This document shows positions 34,889 through 43,021 of a stretch of 64,000 nucleotides of DNA, one piece after another; within the stretch, counting starts at the first letter, position 1; each line of letters opens with the position of its first letter. The stretch lies in assembly GCA_024279865.1 (NCBI GenBank), contig JAJRRC010000052.1, positions 1 to 64,000 on the forward strand, read 5' to 3'. The notes beneath the pieces are model-generated. The model saw nothing but the letters and a program-made list of their open reading frames with translations. It was not told the DNA's origin and did not search any database. The stretch comes from Planctomycetota bacterium (lineage in GTDB: Bacteria > Planctomycetota > Phycisphaerae > Phycisphaerales > Phycisphaeraceae). The position numbers were made by a program, and so were the translations under genes.

Positions 34889-36025
34889 TTGACTGTGAAT
34901 CAACCTTCATCTGTGACAAAAAAAACATTGCCCCAGGTAACCCGCGCCCAAACCAGTTCATCCTTACGGGTTCTGATTGTCGATGCGGACCCAACGACAA
35001 GCGAGCTTCTGACGAACCTTGAACTGGACCTAGTCCAACAAACCGTCCAGGTCCGTTCTTTGAAACAGGCCACCAAAGCCTTGGATCGTGATGCCTACGA
35101 TCTGGTTTTAATCGACGCGCAAGAAAATGTCGATGAAGCGCTGTCGCTGGCCAAACAAATTCACGATCAACATTTAGATACCGATTCTCTGTTGCTTGGT
35201 TCGACCTTGTCGACGGAGCAAACCATCCGTGCAATGCGGGCTGGCGTGTGTGACATTCTTTCGCGGCCGCTGGATCAGACTGCTCTAACGAACCGGTTTA
35301 AACTCGTCAGTGCTCAGCAACAAGCCCAGCGTCAACAACACAACCATATCCAGAAATTACAACAAACCTGCGACAAACTCACCCAAGCCCATGCCGATGT
35401 GACCCGTCAGGTTGATGTGCTGTGCAATGACCTGGTGACTGCTTATCACGACTTGGCGACCCAGATGCAGCAGACCGTTGAGACCCATGATTTCGTTACT
35501 TATGTGGGCGACAAATTAAATCTCGAACATCTTTTGCGTCGCACGTTGGAATACATGCTCGAAAAACTGGGGCCTACGAACACGGCCTTGTTCTTGCCTT
35601 CGGTGGGCGATGAATACGCACTTGGCGGATACGTCAATTGTGATGGGTCCCGTGAAGCAGCGGACATGATCCTGCATCACCTTGCAGACGTGGTTGCCCC
35701 ACGCATGGCTGATCGTACCGAACTCTTGCACCTCACCGACAACCAAACACTCACCGACTGGATCGGCGACGATGCTGCGTATCTCGAAGACAACCACGTC
35801 ATTGCCTTTGCCTGTCAACATGAAGATGAAACATTGGCAGTGATGATTCTGTTCCGCGACCAATCAGACCCCTATACCCAGGAAGCGATCCAAACCTGTC
35901 AGGCAGTGGCCTCGTTGCTCGGCGAACGCCTAGCCCGAATCATCCGCATCCACCACCGTCATCTCCCTGATGCCCCAGGAAGTTCGGAAAACCCTGACGG
36001 CGAGTCCCCTGCTTTTGGGTTTTAA
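34889..36025 (+). CDS. Receiver-GAF signalling protein
   Basis: 378 aa with TTG start preceded by GGAG. Residues about 25-140 resemble a CheY receiver (LRVLIVDADP, Asp76 in DLVLIDAQ, LLGSTLSTEQTIRAMRAGVCDILSRPLD), a coiled-coil linker spans 145-195 and residues about 205-360 look like a GAF domain (LNLEHLLRRTLEYMLEKLGPTNTALF). No output domain. The lysine expected near the receiver end is replaced in SRPLD, so phosphotransfer may be altered. The tail PGSSENPDGESP derives from a repeat tract. Third gene of the signalling cluster, 63 nt after the kinase. Confidence 0.82.
   Translation: MTVNQPSSVTKKTLPQVTRAQTSSSLRVLIVDADPTTSELLTNLELDLVQQTVQVRSLKQATKALDRDAYDLVLIDAQENVDEALSLAKQIHDQHLDTDSLLLGSTLSTEQTIRAMRAGVCDILSRPLDQTALTNRFKLVSAQQQAQRQQHNHIQKLQQTCDKLTQAHADVTRQVDVLCNDLVTAYHDLATQMQQTVETHDFVTYVGDKLNLEHLLRRTLEYMLEKLGPTNTALFLPSVGDEYALGGYVNCDGSREAADMILHHLADVVAPRMADRTELLHLTDNQTLTDWIGDDAAYLEDNHVIAFACQHEDETLAVMILFRDQSDPYTQEAIQTCQAVASLLGERLARIIRIHHRHLPDAPGSSENPDGESPAFGF
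35971..35996. repeat. Decayed GC tract at the receiver-GAF 3' end
   Basis: CCCCAGGAAGTTCGGAAAAC keeps the CCCC-GGAAGTT core with substitutions. Confidence 0.5.
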
Positions 36026-36329
36026 GTTTTCAACTTTCAACTTCAAGTTTGTAAATTTTAAATTTTAAGCTTCAACTCTCTGACTGATCTTTGCGTTTCT
36101 TTTTACAGCGCGAGAATCTGGCCCTTTACCTCAGAAGGTTCTGGACGCGGCGTTGTGATGATCGCATGCTTTGAATCGATCTCAAAGACACGCCTTAACG
36201 TGCTTAGCAGTATCAATCTTTGCGGTTTCTCATTTTGTAAATAGTTGTAAAGTTAGCCGCAAGCAAACTTGCTTGCGCATCTGAAATCTATCAAAAAATC
36301 ATTCCCAAAACCCTGCGGTTCCCAGAGGG
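36026..36329. other. Gene-free stretch with heptad-like and REP repeats
   Basis: Starts with AT-rich heptads (TTTCAAC twice, then TTCAAGT, TTTTAAA, TTTTAAG; 36027-36078), then GATCTTTGCGTTTCTTTTTA, which resembles the reverse complement of 10055-10078. A REP palindrome GCCGCAAGCAAACTTGCTTG lies at 36255-36280. Confidence 0.6.
36254..36282 (+). repeat. REP-like palindrome
   Basis: CGCAAGC, AAAC, TTGCTTGCG core; variant of the CGCACGC form. Confidence 0.7.
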
Positions 36330-36362
36330 TTACTTCCGGGGGCTACTTCCGGGGGGGGGGAG
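36326..36362. repeat. GC tract at the lpxB 3' end
   Basis: GTTACTTCCGGGGGCTACTT then CCGGGGGGGGGG; it provides the last coding residues PPPGSSPRK and the stop codon of lpxB. Confidence 0.9.
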
Positions 36363-37526
36363 CCGTTGACTGATTTCTAGTGAGGCTGCTTGTGAAAAAG
36401 TTTTGCCTTCAAACGCCTGGATCACACGCGCTAAATCAACCTGTTGGCATTGACGTTTTGTTTCGCTGCACAACAAATCCTCCACCGCGTCAGCCACTGG
36501 CTGAACTTGCTTAAAGTGAGGAACGAATTCTGTAATCGCATCCTTCTGCATCAACCACTGGCTAATCAAGTTTGGCAACGTGAATGTGCGCGTCTGAATC
36601 AAGTGCTGAGCAATCAATTTGTAAAGCCATTTGTTCAGGTTGTACATCGAGACCATTGGCGTCTGATGCAACGCAATCTGTAACGTCGCAGTCCCCGAAG
36701 CCACCAACACCAAATCAGCCCATTTCAAAACCGATTCGGTTTGCCCCATCGTCATGGTCAATCCCTCATCCCACAAATAATCGAAACCTTCTTCCGTGAC
36801 AATCTGACGAATCATCTGCTCTAAGCGTTCGTCCAAGGCCGCAACAATGCCGACGAGCTGGGGATGCTTTTTTTTCAGAGCTGCAAAAACAGCCACCATG
36901 GTTCGCCAGTTGGATTGAATTTCACCGGTTCGAGAGCCGGGCAAAATCGCCAACTTCATTGAAGCTTCAGGAAGATCACCCGCTACTTGGTCGCTACCGG
37001 GCGGATGGCAGGCAGGATCAAAAACCGGATGGCCGACGAAGGTCGCACTCATGTTTCGCTGTTTAAACCAGTCCGGCTCAAACGGCAAAATGCAGAGCAC
37101 ATGATCGCTCCATTTATGCAATCGCCGAATCCGCCACGCACCCCAAGCCCAGAGCTGTGGGGCGACTAGATGGACGATGGCTGCCTGAGGCAATGTTTTA
37201 CGCACCGCTGCACAAATCGACCAATTGGCAGCAGGACTGTCCACAGGCACAAGCATATCAATCGGATTTTCAACCAGCCAACGACGCAAGCGTTTGAGGC
37301 GTTGGCGATGAGCCCAGGCATGTTTGAGTGTGTCCAAACCCATGGCTGCGTGCTGCGTGGTGGTTTCGATCAGCGTCGCACCAGCCTCGGCAAGCTTGGG
37401 GCCTCCCATGGCATAAATTTTGAGATTCGGATGTTGAGCCAGCAACTGTCTGACCACGCCGGCCGCCAAAGCGTCTCCACTGGGTTCAAACGTTGTCAAT
37501 AATATTGATTGGGAAGTCGTCATCAT
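36330..37526 (-). CDS. lpxB: Lipid-A-disaccharide synthase
   Basis: GT19 glycosyltransferase, 398 aa, joining UDP-2,3-diacyl-GlcN and lipid X. Family motifs: EPSGDALAAGVVRQL at the start, GGPKLAEAG, AAMGLDTLKH, VDSPAANW, APQLWAWGAWR, FVGHPVFD, LPGSRTGEIQSNW, ASGTATLQIAL and TPMVSMYNLN. Located away from the lpxD-lpxC operon. The C-terminus ends in PPPGSSPRK encoded by a repeat tract that reaches the stop. Divergent from the SDR gene, whose start lies 29 nt away from its own, so the two share a tiny promoter region. Confidence 0.95.
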   Translation of the reverse strand: MMTTSQSILLTTFEPSGDALAAGVVRQLLAQHPNLKIYAMGGPKLAEAGATLIETTTQHAAMGLDTLKHAWAHRQRLKRLRRWLVENPIDMLVPVDSPAANWSICAAVRKTLPQAAIVHLVAPQLWAWGAWRIRRLHKWSDHVLCILPFEPDWFKQRNMSATFVGHPVFDPACHPPGSDQVAGDLPEASMKLAILPGSRTGEIQSNWRTMVAVFAALKKKHPQLVGIVAALDERLEQMIRQIVTEEGFDYLWDEGLTMTMGQTESVLKWADLVLVASGTATLQIALHQTPMVSMYNLNKWLYKLIAQHLIQTRTFTLPNLISQWLMQKDAITEFVPHFKQVQPVADAVEDLLCSETKRQCQQVDLARVIQAFEGKTFSQAASLEISQRLPPPGSSPRK

Positions 37527-37555
37527 ATTGCCTTGTACGTTACCATGTCTCTACT

Positions 37556-38356
37556 ATGAGTTCATCTCCAACAGCTTGGATCACAGGTGCGTCTGCTGGC
37601 ATTGGGCAAGCAGTCGCAACGCAATTATCTCAACAAGGCTACCACACCCTGCTCATCGCCCGTCGTCGGGATCGACTCGAAGCGTTGGCTTCGTCGTTGG
37701 AAAATGCCACGGCCGTGACACTGGACTTGGCAGATGCCCAGGCAGTTCGCCAAACCGCTACAGAACTATTGGAAAAGCATGGCGGCCCTCAAGTCTTAAT
37801 CAACAACGCCGGTTACGGCGATTATCGTCCCATGCTCGAATTGACCGAGGCTGAACATCGTCAACTGTTTGAAGTGAACTACCATGCCCCGGCAGCCTTG
37901 ATGCACGCGGTGTTGCCTGGCATGGTTCAACAAGGCCAAGGCCACGTGATTAACATCGCCTCGATTGCCGCGAGGTTCGGTCCGTGGGGACATGGCCCCT
38001 ATGGGGGCGCCAAGGCTGCGTTGGTGGCCCTGACCCAGAGCTTGGCCATTGAACATCAAGACGACAAGGTCCATCTGAGCTATGTCTTGCCTGGCGTGGT
38101 GAAAACCGAATTTTTCGATCAACGAGGCTACGAAAAAATGCACGACCAAGTTGCCAAGCATGGCATCGGCGTGGATCAAGTTGCCCGCAAAATTGTACGA
38201 TTAATTAAACATCCAAAACTGGCTCTGTACGTCCCTGGCCATTATCGTTTTATTGACTGGATCGGGGCGATCAGTCCTGCTTTACTCAAACGCATCGTCG
38301 CCTCGAGCAGCAAGCCCCCCCCGGAACCCCCGGAAGTTTCCCCTGGGAAATCTTAA
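37556..38356 (+). CDS. Short-chain dehydrogenase/reductase (SDR)
   Basis: NAD(P)-dependent oxidoreductase of the classical SDR family, 266 aa: TGASAGIGQAVA nucleotide loop, NNAGYGDY, catalytic Ser in INIASIAA, and YxxxK (YGGAK). Arginine residues after the second strand (ARRRDRL) favour NADPH. Close to the DltE/YqjQ-type group. The C-terminus (KPPPEPPEVSPGKS) is a repeat-tract read-out. Start at 37556 gives the usual SDR N-terminus. Substrate unknown. Confidence 0.92.
   Translation: MSSSPTAWITGASAGIGQAVATQLSQQGYHTLLIARRRDRLEALASSLENATAVTLDLADAQAVRQTATELLEKHGGPQVLINNAGYGDYRPMLELTEAEHRQLFEVNYHAPAALMHAVLPGMVQQGQGHVINIASIAARFGPWGHGPYGGAKAALVALTQSLAIEHQDDKVHLSYVLPGVVKTEFFDQRGYEKMHDQVAKHGIGVDQVARKIVRLIKHPKLALYVPGHYRFIDWIGAISPALLKRIVASSSKPPPEPPEVSPGKS
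38314..38347. repeat. GC tract at the SDR 3' end
   Basis: CCCCCCCCGGAACCCCCGGA then AGTTTCCCCTGGG; in frame to the stop codon. Confidence 0.9.
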
Positions 38357-38369
38357 CGCTCACCAAACT

Positions 38370-38384
38370 ATACCCATCGGGTAT
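38370..38384. promoter_or_regulatory. Palindrome ATACCC-ATC-GGGTAT
   Basis: Perfect 6-bp arms, 3-nt spacer, 94 nt before the next gene. Matches the site directly before rnr (62684). Confidence 0.4.
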
Positions 38385-38477
38385 GAGAATGCCCGCGATA
38401 AAAACGATTTGGACGCTTAAAACAAGGTGCCACGTACAAAGGAAAACGGGAAAACTCAACTGCGATTGGTATATTAC

Positions 38478-39218
38478 ATGAAAACCATGACTCAAAAAAT
38501 CTTTCGCTTGACGCTCATCTTCCTGGGCCTCTTGATGCTGGCCGTTATTCTTGGAGGTGGATGGGCCTACTGGCAATGGCAATCCACCCCAACCTATTGG
38601 CAGGCCAATACTCAGTTTCTCGAAAAAACCAAGGCTGAACAATTAGAGCAACTTGCTCAAGATGTTGAAAACCAAGTGCTCAATGCCCTGTCCACACGCA
38701 GGGGTCAATATGCTTTAGGCCAAGTGAATCCAACCCAGGCCACGCAAACGGGCCAAAGCAACGCCACAGAAGAAATTCGCCTGTCGATTGAACACGTCAA
38801 TGCCTGGCTGCATGTGCGACTGCCCCAATGGCTCGCCAACCAGAACATTCAAATGCCCCAAGCAGTCAGCAAATTGATGCTCCATACCGAGCAAGGCCAA
38901 CCTGCCGTCGCCTTTGCCTATAGCCATGAAGGTCATGAACAGATTGTCACACTTGTCTTTGATATGAAAGTCGCGCCGGGCGGACTGATGACCGTTCGCC
39001 TGCGAGAAATGCGAGGCGGCAAATTACCACTTAAAAGCGATTGGATTGCTGATCGCATGGGATCGTCCAGCTTAGCTGAACAGGCCTCAGCCTTGATGCA
39101 AGGCAAAACCTTTGAGCCTGTCTTTAGCCACCCGACCGACCCCAAACGCAAGGTTCGCCTCACCGCACTGGACATCCAACCCCAAGGGGTCATCCTTCAA
39201 ATCAAGTCCGCTCCATAA
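38478..39218 (+). CDS. Single-pass membrane protein, unknown function
   Basis: About 246 aa. One N-terminal membrane helix (FRLTLIFLGLLMLAVILGGG), then an extracytoplasmic region that looks related to lipid-binding or DUF-type periplasmic domains: the repeated pattern RLSIEHVNAWLHVRLPQWLAN and LTALDIQPQGVILQI. TATATT lies at 38470, so the ATG at 38487 (MTQKIF), 11 nt after it, may be the real leaderless start. Not recognised further. Precedes ubiX by 77 nt on the same strand. Confidence 0.72.
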   Translation: MKTMTQKIFRLTLIFLGLLMLAVILGGGWAYWQWQSTPTYWQANTQFLEKTKAEQLEQLAQDVENQVLNALSTRRGQYALGQVNPTQATQTGQSNATEEIRLSIEHVNAWLHVRLPQWLANQNIQMPQAVSKLMLHTEQGQPAVAFAYSHEGHEQIVTLVFDMKVAPGGLMTVRLREMRGGKLPLKSDWIADRMGSSSLAEQASALMQGKTFEPVFSHPTDPKRKVRLTALDIQPQGVILQIKSAP

Positions 39219-39283
39219 CCACCAAGACACCCCCCAGGTTTGCTCTGCGAAATAGATCCTCTGAAAAACTTCCGGGGGGACAC

Positions 39284-39289
39284 TACAAT
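39284..39289 (+). promoter_or_regulatory. -10 box, leaderless start of ubiX
   Basis: TACAAT 6 nt before the ubiX ATG at 39296, just after a short G-arm tract (AACTTCCGGGGGGACAC, 39267-39283) that would occupy the promoter spacer. Confidence 0.5.
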
Positions 39290-39295
39290 GCCCCG

Positions 39296-39958
39296 ATGCA
39301 ACCCAATCGACGAATTATCGTAGGAATCAGCGGTGCCAGTGGCGCATGCTATGCCCAACAACTCATACGCAGCCTGCTGCGGGCCAAAATCGAAGTCCAC
39401 CTCGTCATCTCTCCCATGGGACAACGCTTGGTCCATGATGAGCTGGACCATGATGCCACTGACCTGTCGTGGCTCGCAGGCGATGAAGACCCCTCGGGTA
39501 TCACACTCTATTCCTATCAAGACGTGGGCGCAGCCATTGCCAGTGGCTCCTTTGTCACCGATGGCATGGTCATTTGTCCCTGCTCGAGTCATTCCTTGTC
39601 CGCGGTGGCTATGGGTAGTTCGACGAATCTATTGCACCGTGCCGCCCAGGTCACCCTCAAAGAGCGCAGACGGCTGGTGCTGGTCCATCGCGAGATGCCT
39701 TTGGGATTGATCGACATTCGGAATATGGCAGCGGTCACCGAAGCAGGTGGGATTGTTTGTCCTGCCAATCCGGGATTCTATCTGGGGCCACGCCATTTGA
39801 ATGACCTTGTCGATTTTGTCGTCGCACGTTTGCTGGACCTCATGGAGGTCCAGCACAACCTTTCCATCCGCTGGAAAGAACAACCCCCCCCGGAAGGTTC
39901 CCTTGGCCCCCCGGAAGGTTCCCTTGGCCCCCCGGAAGGTTCCCTTGGCGAGACCTGA
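39296..39958 (+). CDS. ubiX: Flavin prenyltransferase UbiX
   Basis: Makes prenylated FMN for UbiD-type decarboxylases. Motifs: GISGASGACYAQQL near the N-terminus, CPCSSHSLSAVAMGSSTNLL, RRRLVLVHREMPLGLIDIRNM and the FYLGPRHLNDLVDF C-terminal segment. The domain ends at about residue 195; then come three identical heptapeptides of Pro-Glu-Gly-Ser-Leu-Gly type encoded by a perfect 21-nt triple repeat. Followed after 119 nt by a UbiA-type prenyltransferase, suggesting quinone synthesis. Confidence 0.95.
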   Translation: MQPNRRIIVGISGASGACYAQQLIRSLLRAKIEVHLVISPMGQRLVHDELDHDATDLSWLAGDEDPSGITLYSYQDVGAAIASGSFVTDGMVICPCSSHSLSAVAMGSSTNLLHRAAQVTLKERRRLVLVHREMPLGLIDIRNMAAVTEAGGIVCPANPGFYLGPRHLNDLVDFVVARLLDLMEVQHNLSIRWKEQPPPEGSLGPPEGSLGPPEGSLGET

Positions 39959-39990
39959 CTCCCCCCGGAAATTTTTCCTTGGCGAGGCCT
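39883..39990. repeat. GC tract: triple 21-nt repeat at the ubiX 3' end
   Basis: The unit CCCCCCGGAAGG plus TTCCCTTGG occurs three times without change inside ubiX, and once more, altered (GGAAATTTTTCCTTGG), beyond the stop codon. Confidence 0.95.
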
Positions 39991-40077
39991 AGAGCGTGTG
40001 AGGCCTCTGGCTCTTGATCCTGTTCTCCTTAAAATGTCTTTATCCCCAGAAGTCGCTCTCTTGGAAATACCCGTTAA

Positions 40078-41001
40078 ATGACCTCTGATCAATCCTCTGA
40101 CAAATCTCCTGCGATCAAGCAATCTCGTTTGGCAGCCCTCGCCGGTGACATCAAATTGAGTCACTCGGTATTCGCGTTGCCCTTTGCATTGCTGGGCGCT
40201 TATTTGGCGGCTGGACATGATGGCCAGTTGCTTCATGAACGATGGGGGTTGCTGGGTTTGATTGTGCTTTGCATGTTTTTTGCGAGAACGCTGGCGATGA
40301 CGGTCAACCGTTTGGCGGATCATCGTATTGATCAACGCAATCCACGGACGGCCGGGCGAGCGATTCCCAGCGGGCGATTGAGTTTTCAATATGTCTTAAT
40401 CGTCACGATCCTCTGCGCAATCGGTTTTGCCGCAGCGACCAGCGGGTTTTGGTGGTTAGATCACAATCCTTGGCCATTGATCCTTTGCCCGATCGTAATC
40501 GTTTGGTTAAGCGCGTACAGCTTTATCAAACGTTTTTCATGGATGTGCCATCTGTTTTTAGGCAGCGCGCTGGCAATCAGTCCACTGGCAGCAGGCATAG
40601 CCATTGACCCAAGCTACTTGGCTTTGCCAACGTTGTGGCTGTTGGGATTGATGGTGCTTGGCTGGGTCGCGGGCTTTGATGTGATTTATGCGTTGCAAGA
40701 TCGAACGTCGGATTTGCAAGAGGGGCTTCATTCGATCCCAACCAAACTTAACGTCAAGGGATCACTGTGGGTCAGTCGACTTTTACATCTGCTGAGCGTG
40801 GGGGCCTTGGTCGGCATTTGGCAAACCAGTCCAATGCTACAAACAAGATTTGCGGTGGGCATCGCAATGGTGGTCATGTTGCTGGTGGTTGAACATTGGC
40901 TTGCCCGCAAAGGACATTTAGAAATTGCCTTCTTCATGGTCAACGGCATCATCAGTCTGCTACTGGGTGGACTGGGTATCTGGGATGTGATTCAACATTA
41001 A
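40078..41001 (+). CDS. UbiA-family prenyltransferase (MqnP/UbiA type)
   Basis: 307-aa polytopic enzyme that attaches a polyprenyl chain to an aromatic acid. First Asp-rich motif NRLADHRIDQRNPRTAGRAIP, preceded by the opening KLSHSVFALPFALLGAYLAA; second Asp-rich motif FDVIYALQDRTSDLQEGLHS. About eight membrane helices. Next to ubiX, this fits the futalosine menaquinone pathway enzyme MqnP as well as UbiA; I cannot separate these by eye. ATG at 40078 follows 119 nt after ubiX. Confidence 0.9.
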   Translation: MTSDQSSDKSPAIKQSRLAALAGDIKLSHSVFALPFALLGAYLAAGHDGQLLHERWGLLGLIVLCMFFARTLAMTVNRLADHRIDQRNPRTAGRAIPSGRLSFQYVLIVTILCAIGFAAATSGFWWLDHNPWPLILCPIVIVWLSAYSFIKRFSWMCHLFLGSALAISPLAAGIAIDPSYLALPTLWLLGLMVLGWVAGFDVIYALQDRTSDLQEGLHSIPTKLNVKGSLWVSRLLHLLSVGALVGIWQTSPMLQTRFAVGIAMVVMLLVVEHWLARKGHLEIAFFMVNGIISLLLGGLGIWDVIQH

Positions 41002-41004
41002 AGT

Positions 41005-41039
41005 ACCCCCCCGGAAGTGTTCCCGAAAATTTTCCCCAA
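41005..41039. repeat. GC tract after the UbiA-type gene
   Basis: CCCCCCCGGAAGTGTTCCCG then AAAATTTTCCCC, just past the stop codon. Confidence 0.85.
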
Positions 41040-41057
41040 GTCTCCCTCCGCACGCCA

Positions 41058-41636
41058 TCATGATTTCATCGGACGGGGTTTAATCACCTTGGCAGGATTG
41101 CCCCCGACGACCATGCCAGGCGGAACATCTTTGACGACCACGCTGCGAGCAGCGACGACACTGTTATTGCCAACCTTCACGCCTGGCCCGATGAACGCGC
41201 CCGCGCAAAGCCACACGCCCGCTCCAATTTCAATCGGCAATTTTTGCAACGGCAAATTCGGCTCCGTGTAATCATGACTCCCCCCACACAAATACACATC
41301 CTGTGAAACAACCGTATGCTCCCCAATCGTCACCGGCCCAAGGTTGTAAACTTCGACCCCCTCAGACAACATGCTGTAACGATCCATCGTCAACAACCAT
41401 GGATGCCAAATGACCGTAGTTGCCTTGGTCCCGCTGGTCGGATGAATCTTCGCGCCAAAGCGACAAAGCCACCATCGCCGCCAACCGTGCGCCCGACGTG
41501 GGCTCGGTCGAATCAAAAGCCGCTGCACCCATTGCCAAGCAAAACGTTTGATGTAATCACTGAGCTTGTGCGGATAGCTGGCAGTCTGATCAAGCCGCTG
41601 AAAAGTTTTCAAATTGTCATGTTCAGATTGATTCAT
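41058..41636 (-). CDS. Hexapeptide-repeat acetyltransferase (WcaF-like)
   Basis: Left-handed beta-helix O-acetyltransferase, about 192 aa. Hexapeptides (IGEHTVVSQDVYLCGGSHD, IEIGAGVWLCAGAFIGPGVKVGNNSVVAARSVV, broken here) and the closing VGGNPAKVIK match the WcaF/colanic acid type. I choose ATG 41636, whose ATGA overlaps the stop of the glycosyltransferase gene; an in-frame ATG at 41648 adds four residues. Likely decorates the surface glycan made with its upstream partner. Confidence 0.88.
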   Translation of the reverse strand: MNQSEHDNLKTFQRLDQTASYPHKLSDYIKRFAWQWVQRLLIRPSPRRAHGWRRWWLCRFGAKIHPTSGTKATTVIWHPWLLTMDRYSMLSEGVEVYNLGPVTIGEHTVVSQDVYLCGGSHDYTEPNLPLQKLPIEIGAGVWLCAGAFIGPGVKVGNNSVVAARSVVVKDVPPGMVVGGNPAKVIKPRPMKS

Positions 41637-42826
41637 GACTGGATACATTCTTTATAAGCGTCCAAGCTTCGCTGGGCAATTCCAGACCAGGTATATCGGC
41701 CTTCTATCAATTGACGACCTGCTTGGCTCATCGCTTGAGCCTTGACCGGATCGGTTAAAATTTCGTACATCGTATCGGCAAGTTTTACCTTGGCATCAGA
41801 AGCTGACAGGTCTAAATATCTGCCTGCGTCTGCTTCTTGCACCTGTGGAAAACAACAAGCCTTGCTAATCACCACAGGCAAACCCGAGGCAAGGGCTTCA
41901 AGGATCGCCACGCTAAAACCTTCTTGATAACTGGGCAAACAAAAACAAGTCGCATCCACCATCGCGCTAAATTTGGCTTGCCCCCACAACGGACCCACCA
42001 GATGCACCCGGCCGGACAAGCCTAGCTGAGTAACCTGTTTTTCAAAATCACTTTGAGCGCCCCCGTCCGGACCCGCCACCACCAGTTGAACCGTTTCGTG
42101 TTTCTCCGCCAAATGCGCAAACGCATCAGCCAAACGATCCAGTCCTTTTTTGGGATGCAAACGACTCAAAAACAAAACAAACGGCCGCCCGTTTAATGGA
42201 GGGCATGCCTGATAAAATGAACCTGCCGATGGCAACGGTTCGATCTCTTCAAAAAAAATGCCGTTGGGGATCACACGACATTGCGAAGAAAGTCCCAACG
42301 CGCCGAGCGCCAAAGCTTCATCCTCATTAAGCGTATGGATCAACGTTGCGTCGCGCAACATACGTCGATATCCCAAACACAAGGCCACATGTTTTTTCCA
42401 GCGACGTTGCGCCAAACTCCATGGATGTAACATCCCATGCGGTGCAATGGCATAAGGCACATTCTCACGACGACAAGCCACCGAAGCCTGTTTTAAAATC
42501 GGCTCCCAAACACCGTGCAAATGTACCATGTCATCTCGCTCGCCTGTGCGAAAATGATTCTTAAAAAACCGGCCCGCCAACCGACCTGTCCAGCGTTCAG
42601 AAAACCCACCATGGGGAATGGTTTGAACCTCAACTTGTTCAAAACCTGGAATGGCTTGAACGTCAACTTGTTCACGACCCGCATCACAATCACCTTGCGT
42701 TGAAGCATAGCAAACAATGCGCACCTGACAGCCTAGCTGCGCCTGTGCAGCGGCAAGACGGCTGGCCACCATTGGGGGACCGCCCGTGGCAGCATCCAAA
42801 CTTCCGATAATATGTGTGATCCGCAT
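41633..42826 (-). CDS. Glycosyltransferase family 4
   Basis: 397-aa GT-B enzyme. N-terminal Rossmann part with GGPPMVASRLA, C-terminal donor-binding part with FLSRLHPKKGLDRL, VVAGPDGG, VHLVGP, and the EX7E motif in EGFSVAILEALASGLPVV. Residues around 55-80 hold an imperfect 36-nt tandem duplication (QVDVQAIPGFE / QVEVQTIPHGG). Translationally coupled to the acetyltransferase. Probably builds a cell-surface polysaccharide. Confidence 0.92.
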   Translation of the reverse strand: MRITHIIGSLDAATGGPPMVASRLAAAQAQLGCQVRIVCYASTQGDCDAGREQVDVQAIPGFEQVEVQTIPHGGFSERWTGRLAGRFFKNHFRTGERDDMVHLHGVWEPILKQASVACRRENVPYAIAPHGMLHPWSLAQRRWKKHVALCLGYRRMLRDATLIHTLNEDEALALGALGLSSQCRVIPNGIFFEEIEPLPSAGSFYQACPPLNGRPFVLFLSRLHPKKGLDRLADAFAHLAEKHETVQLVVAGPDGGAQSDFEKQVTQLGLSGRVHLVGPLWGQAKFSAMVDATCFCLPSYQEGFSVAILEALASGLPVVISKACCFPQVQEADAGRYLDLSASDAKVKLADTMYEILTDPVKAQAMSQAGRQLIEGRYTWSGIAQRSLDAYKECIQS

Positions 42827-42958
42827 GAACCGATTCCCATGATTTCCTATTACTTTTGTCGGTTATTTCAGTGCAAAAGTGAACTTACAAAAAAACTCCA
42901 TCCAGAATTAATTTTCAAAAACCGGCCAAATACCAATAACGCGGTGAATATAAACCAA

Positions 42959-42998
42959 AAGCCCAAAGCGTGATTGGTTCATGCTTTGGGCTTTTTTT
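42959..42998. terminator. Bidirectional intrinsic terminator
   Basis: AAGCCCAAAGC pairs with GCTTTGGGCTT (loop 13 nt). Seven T follow on plus; four T on minus, where it would end the small gene at 43022-43282. Confidence 0.8.
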
Positions 42999-43021
42999 AT
43001 TTTTCAATCATCTCAAAAAAA

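Noticed and set aside
39883-39990. CRISPR array
   Set aside because: The repeats abut directly with no unique spacers and are coding.
39778-40389. 203-codon minus-strand ORF across ubiX and the UbiA-type gene
   Set aside because: Includes the antisense of the triple repeat and two conserved genes; no independent support.
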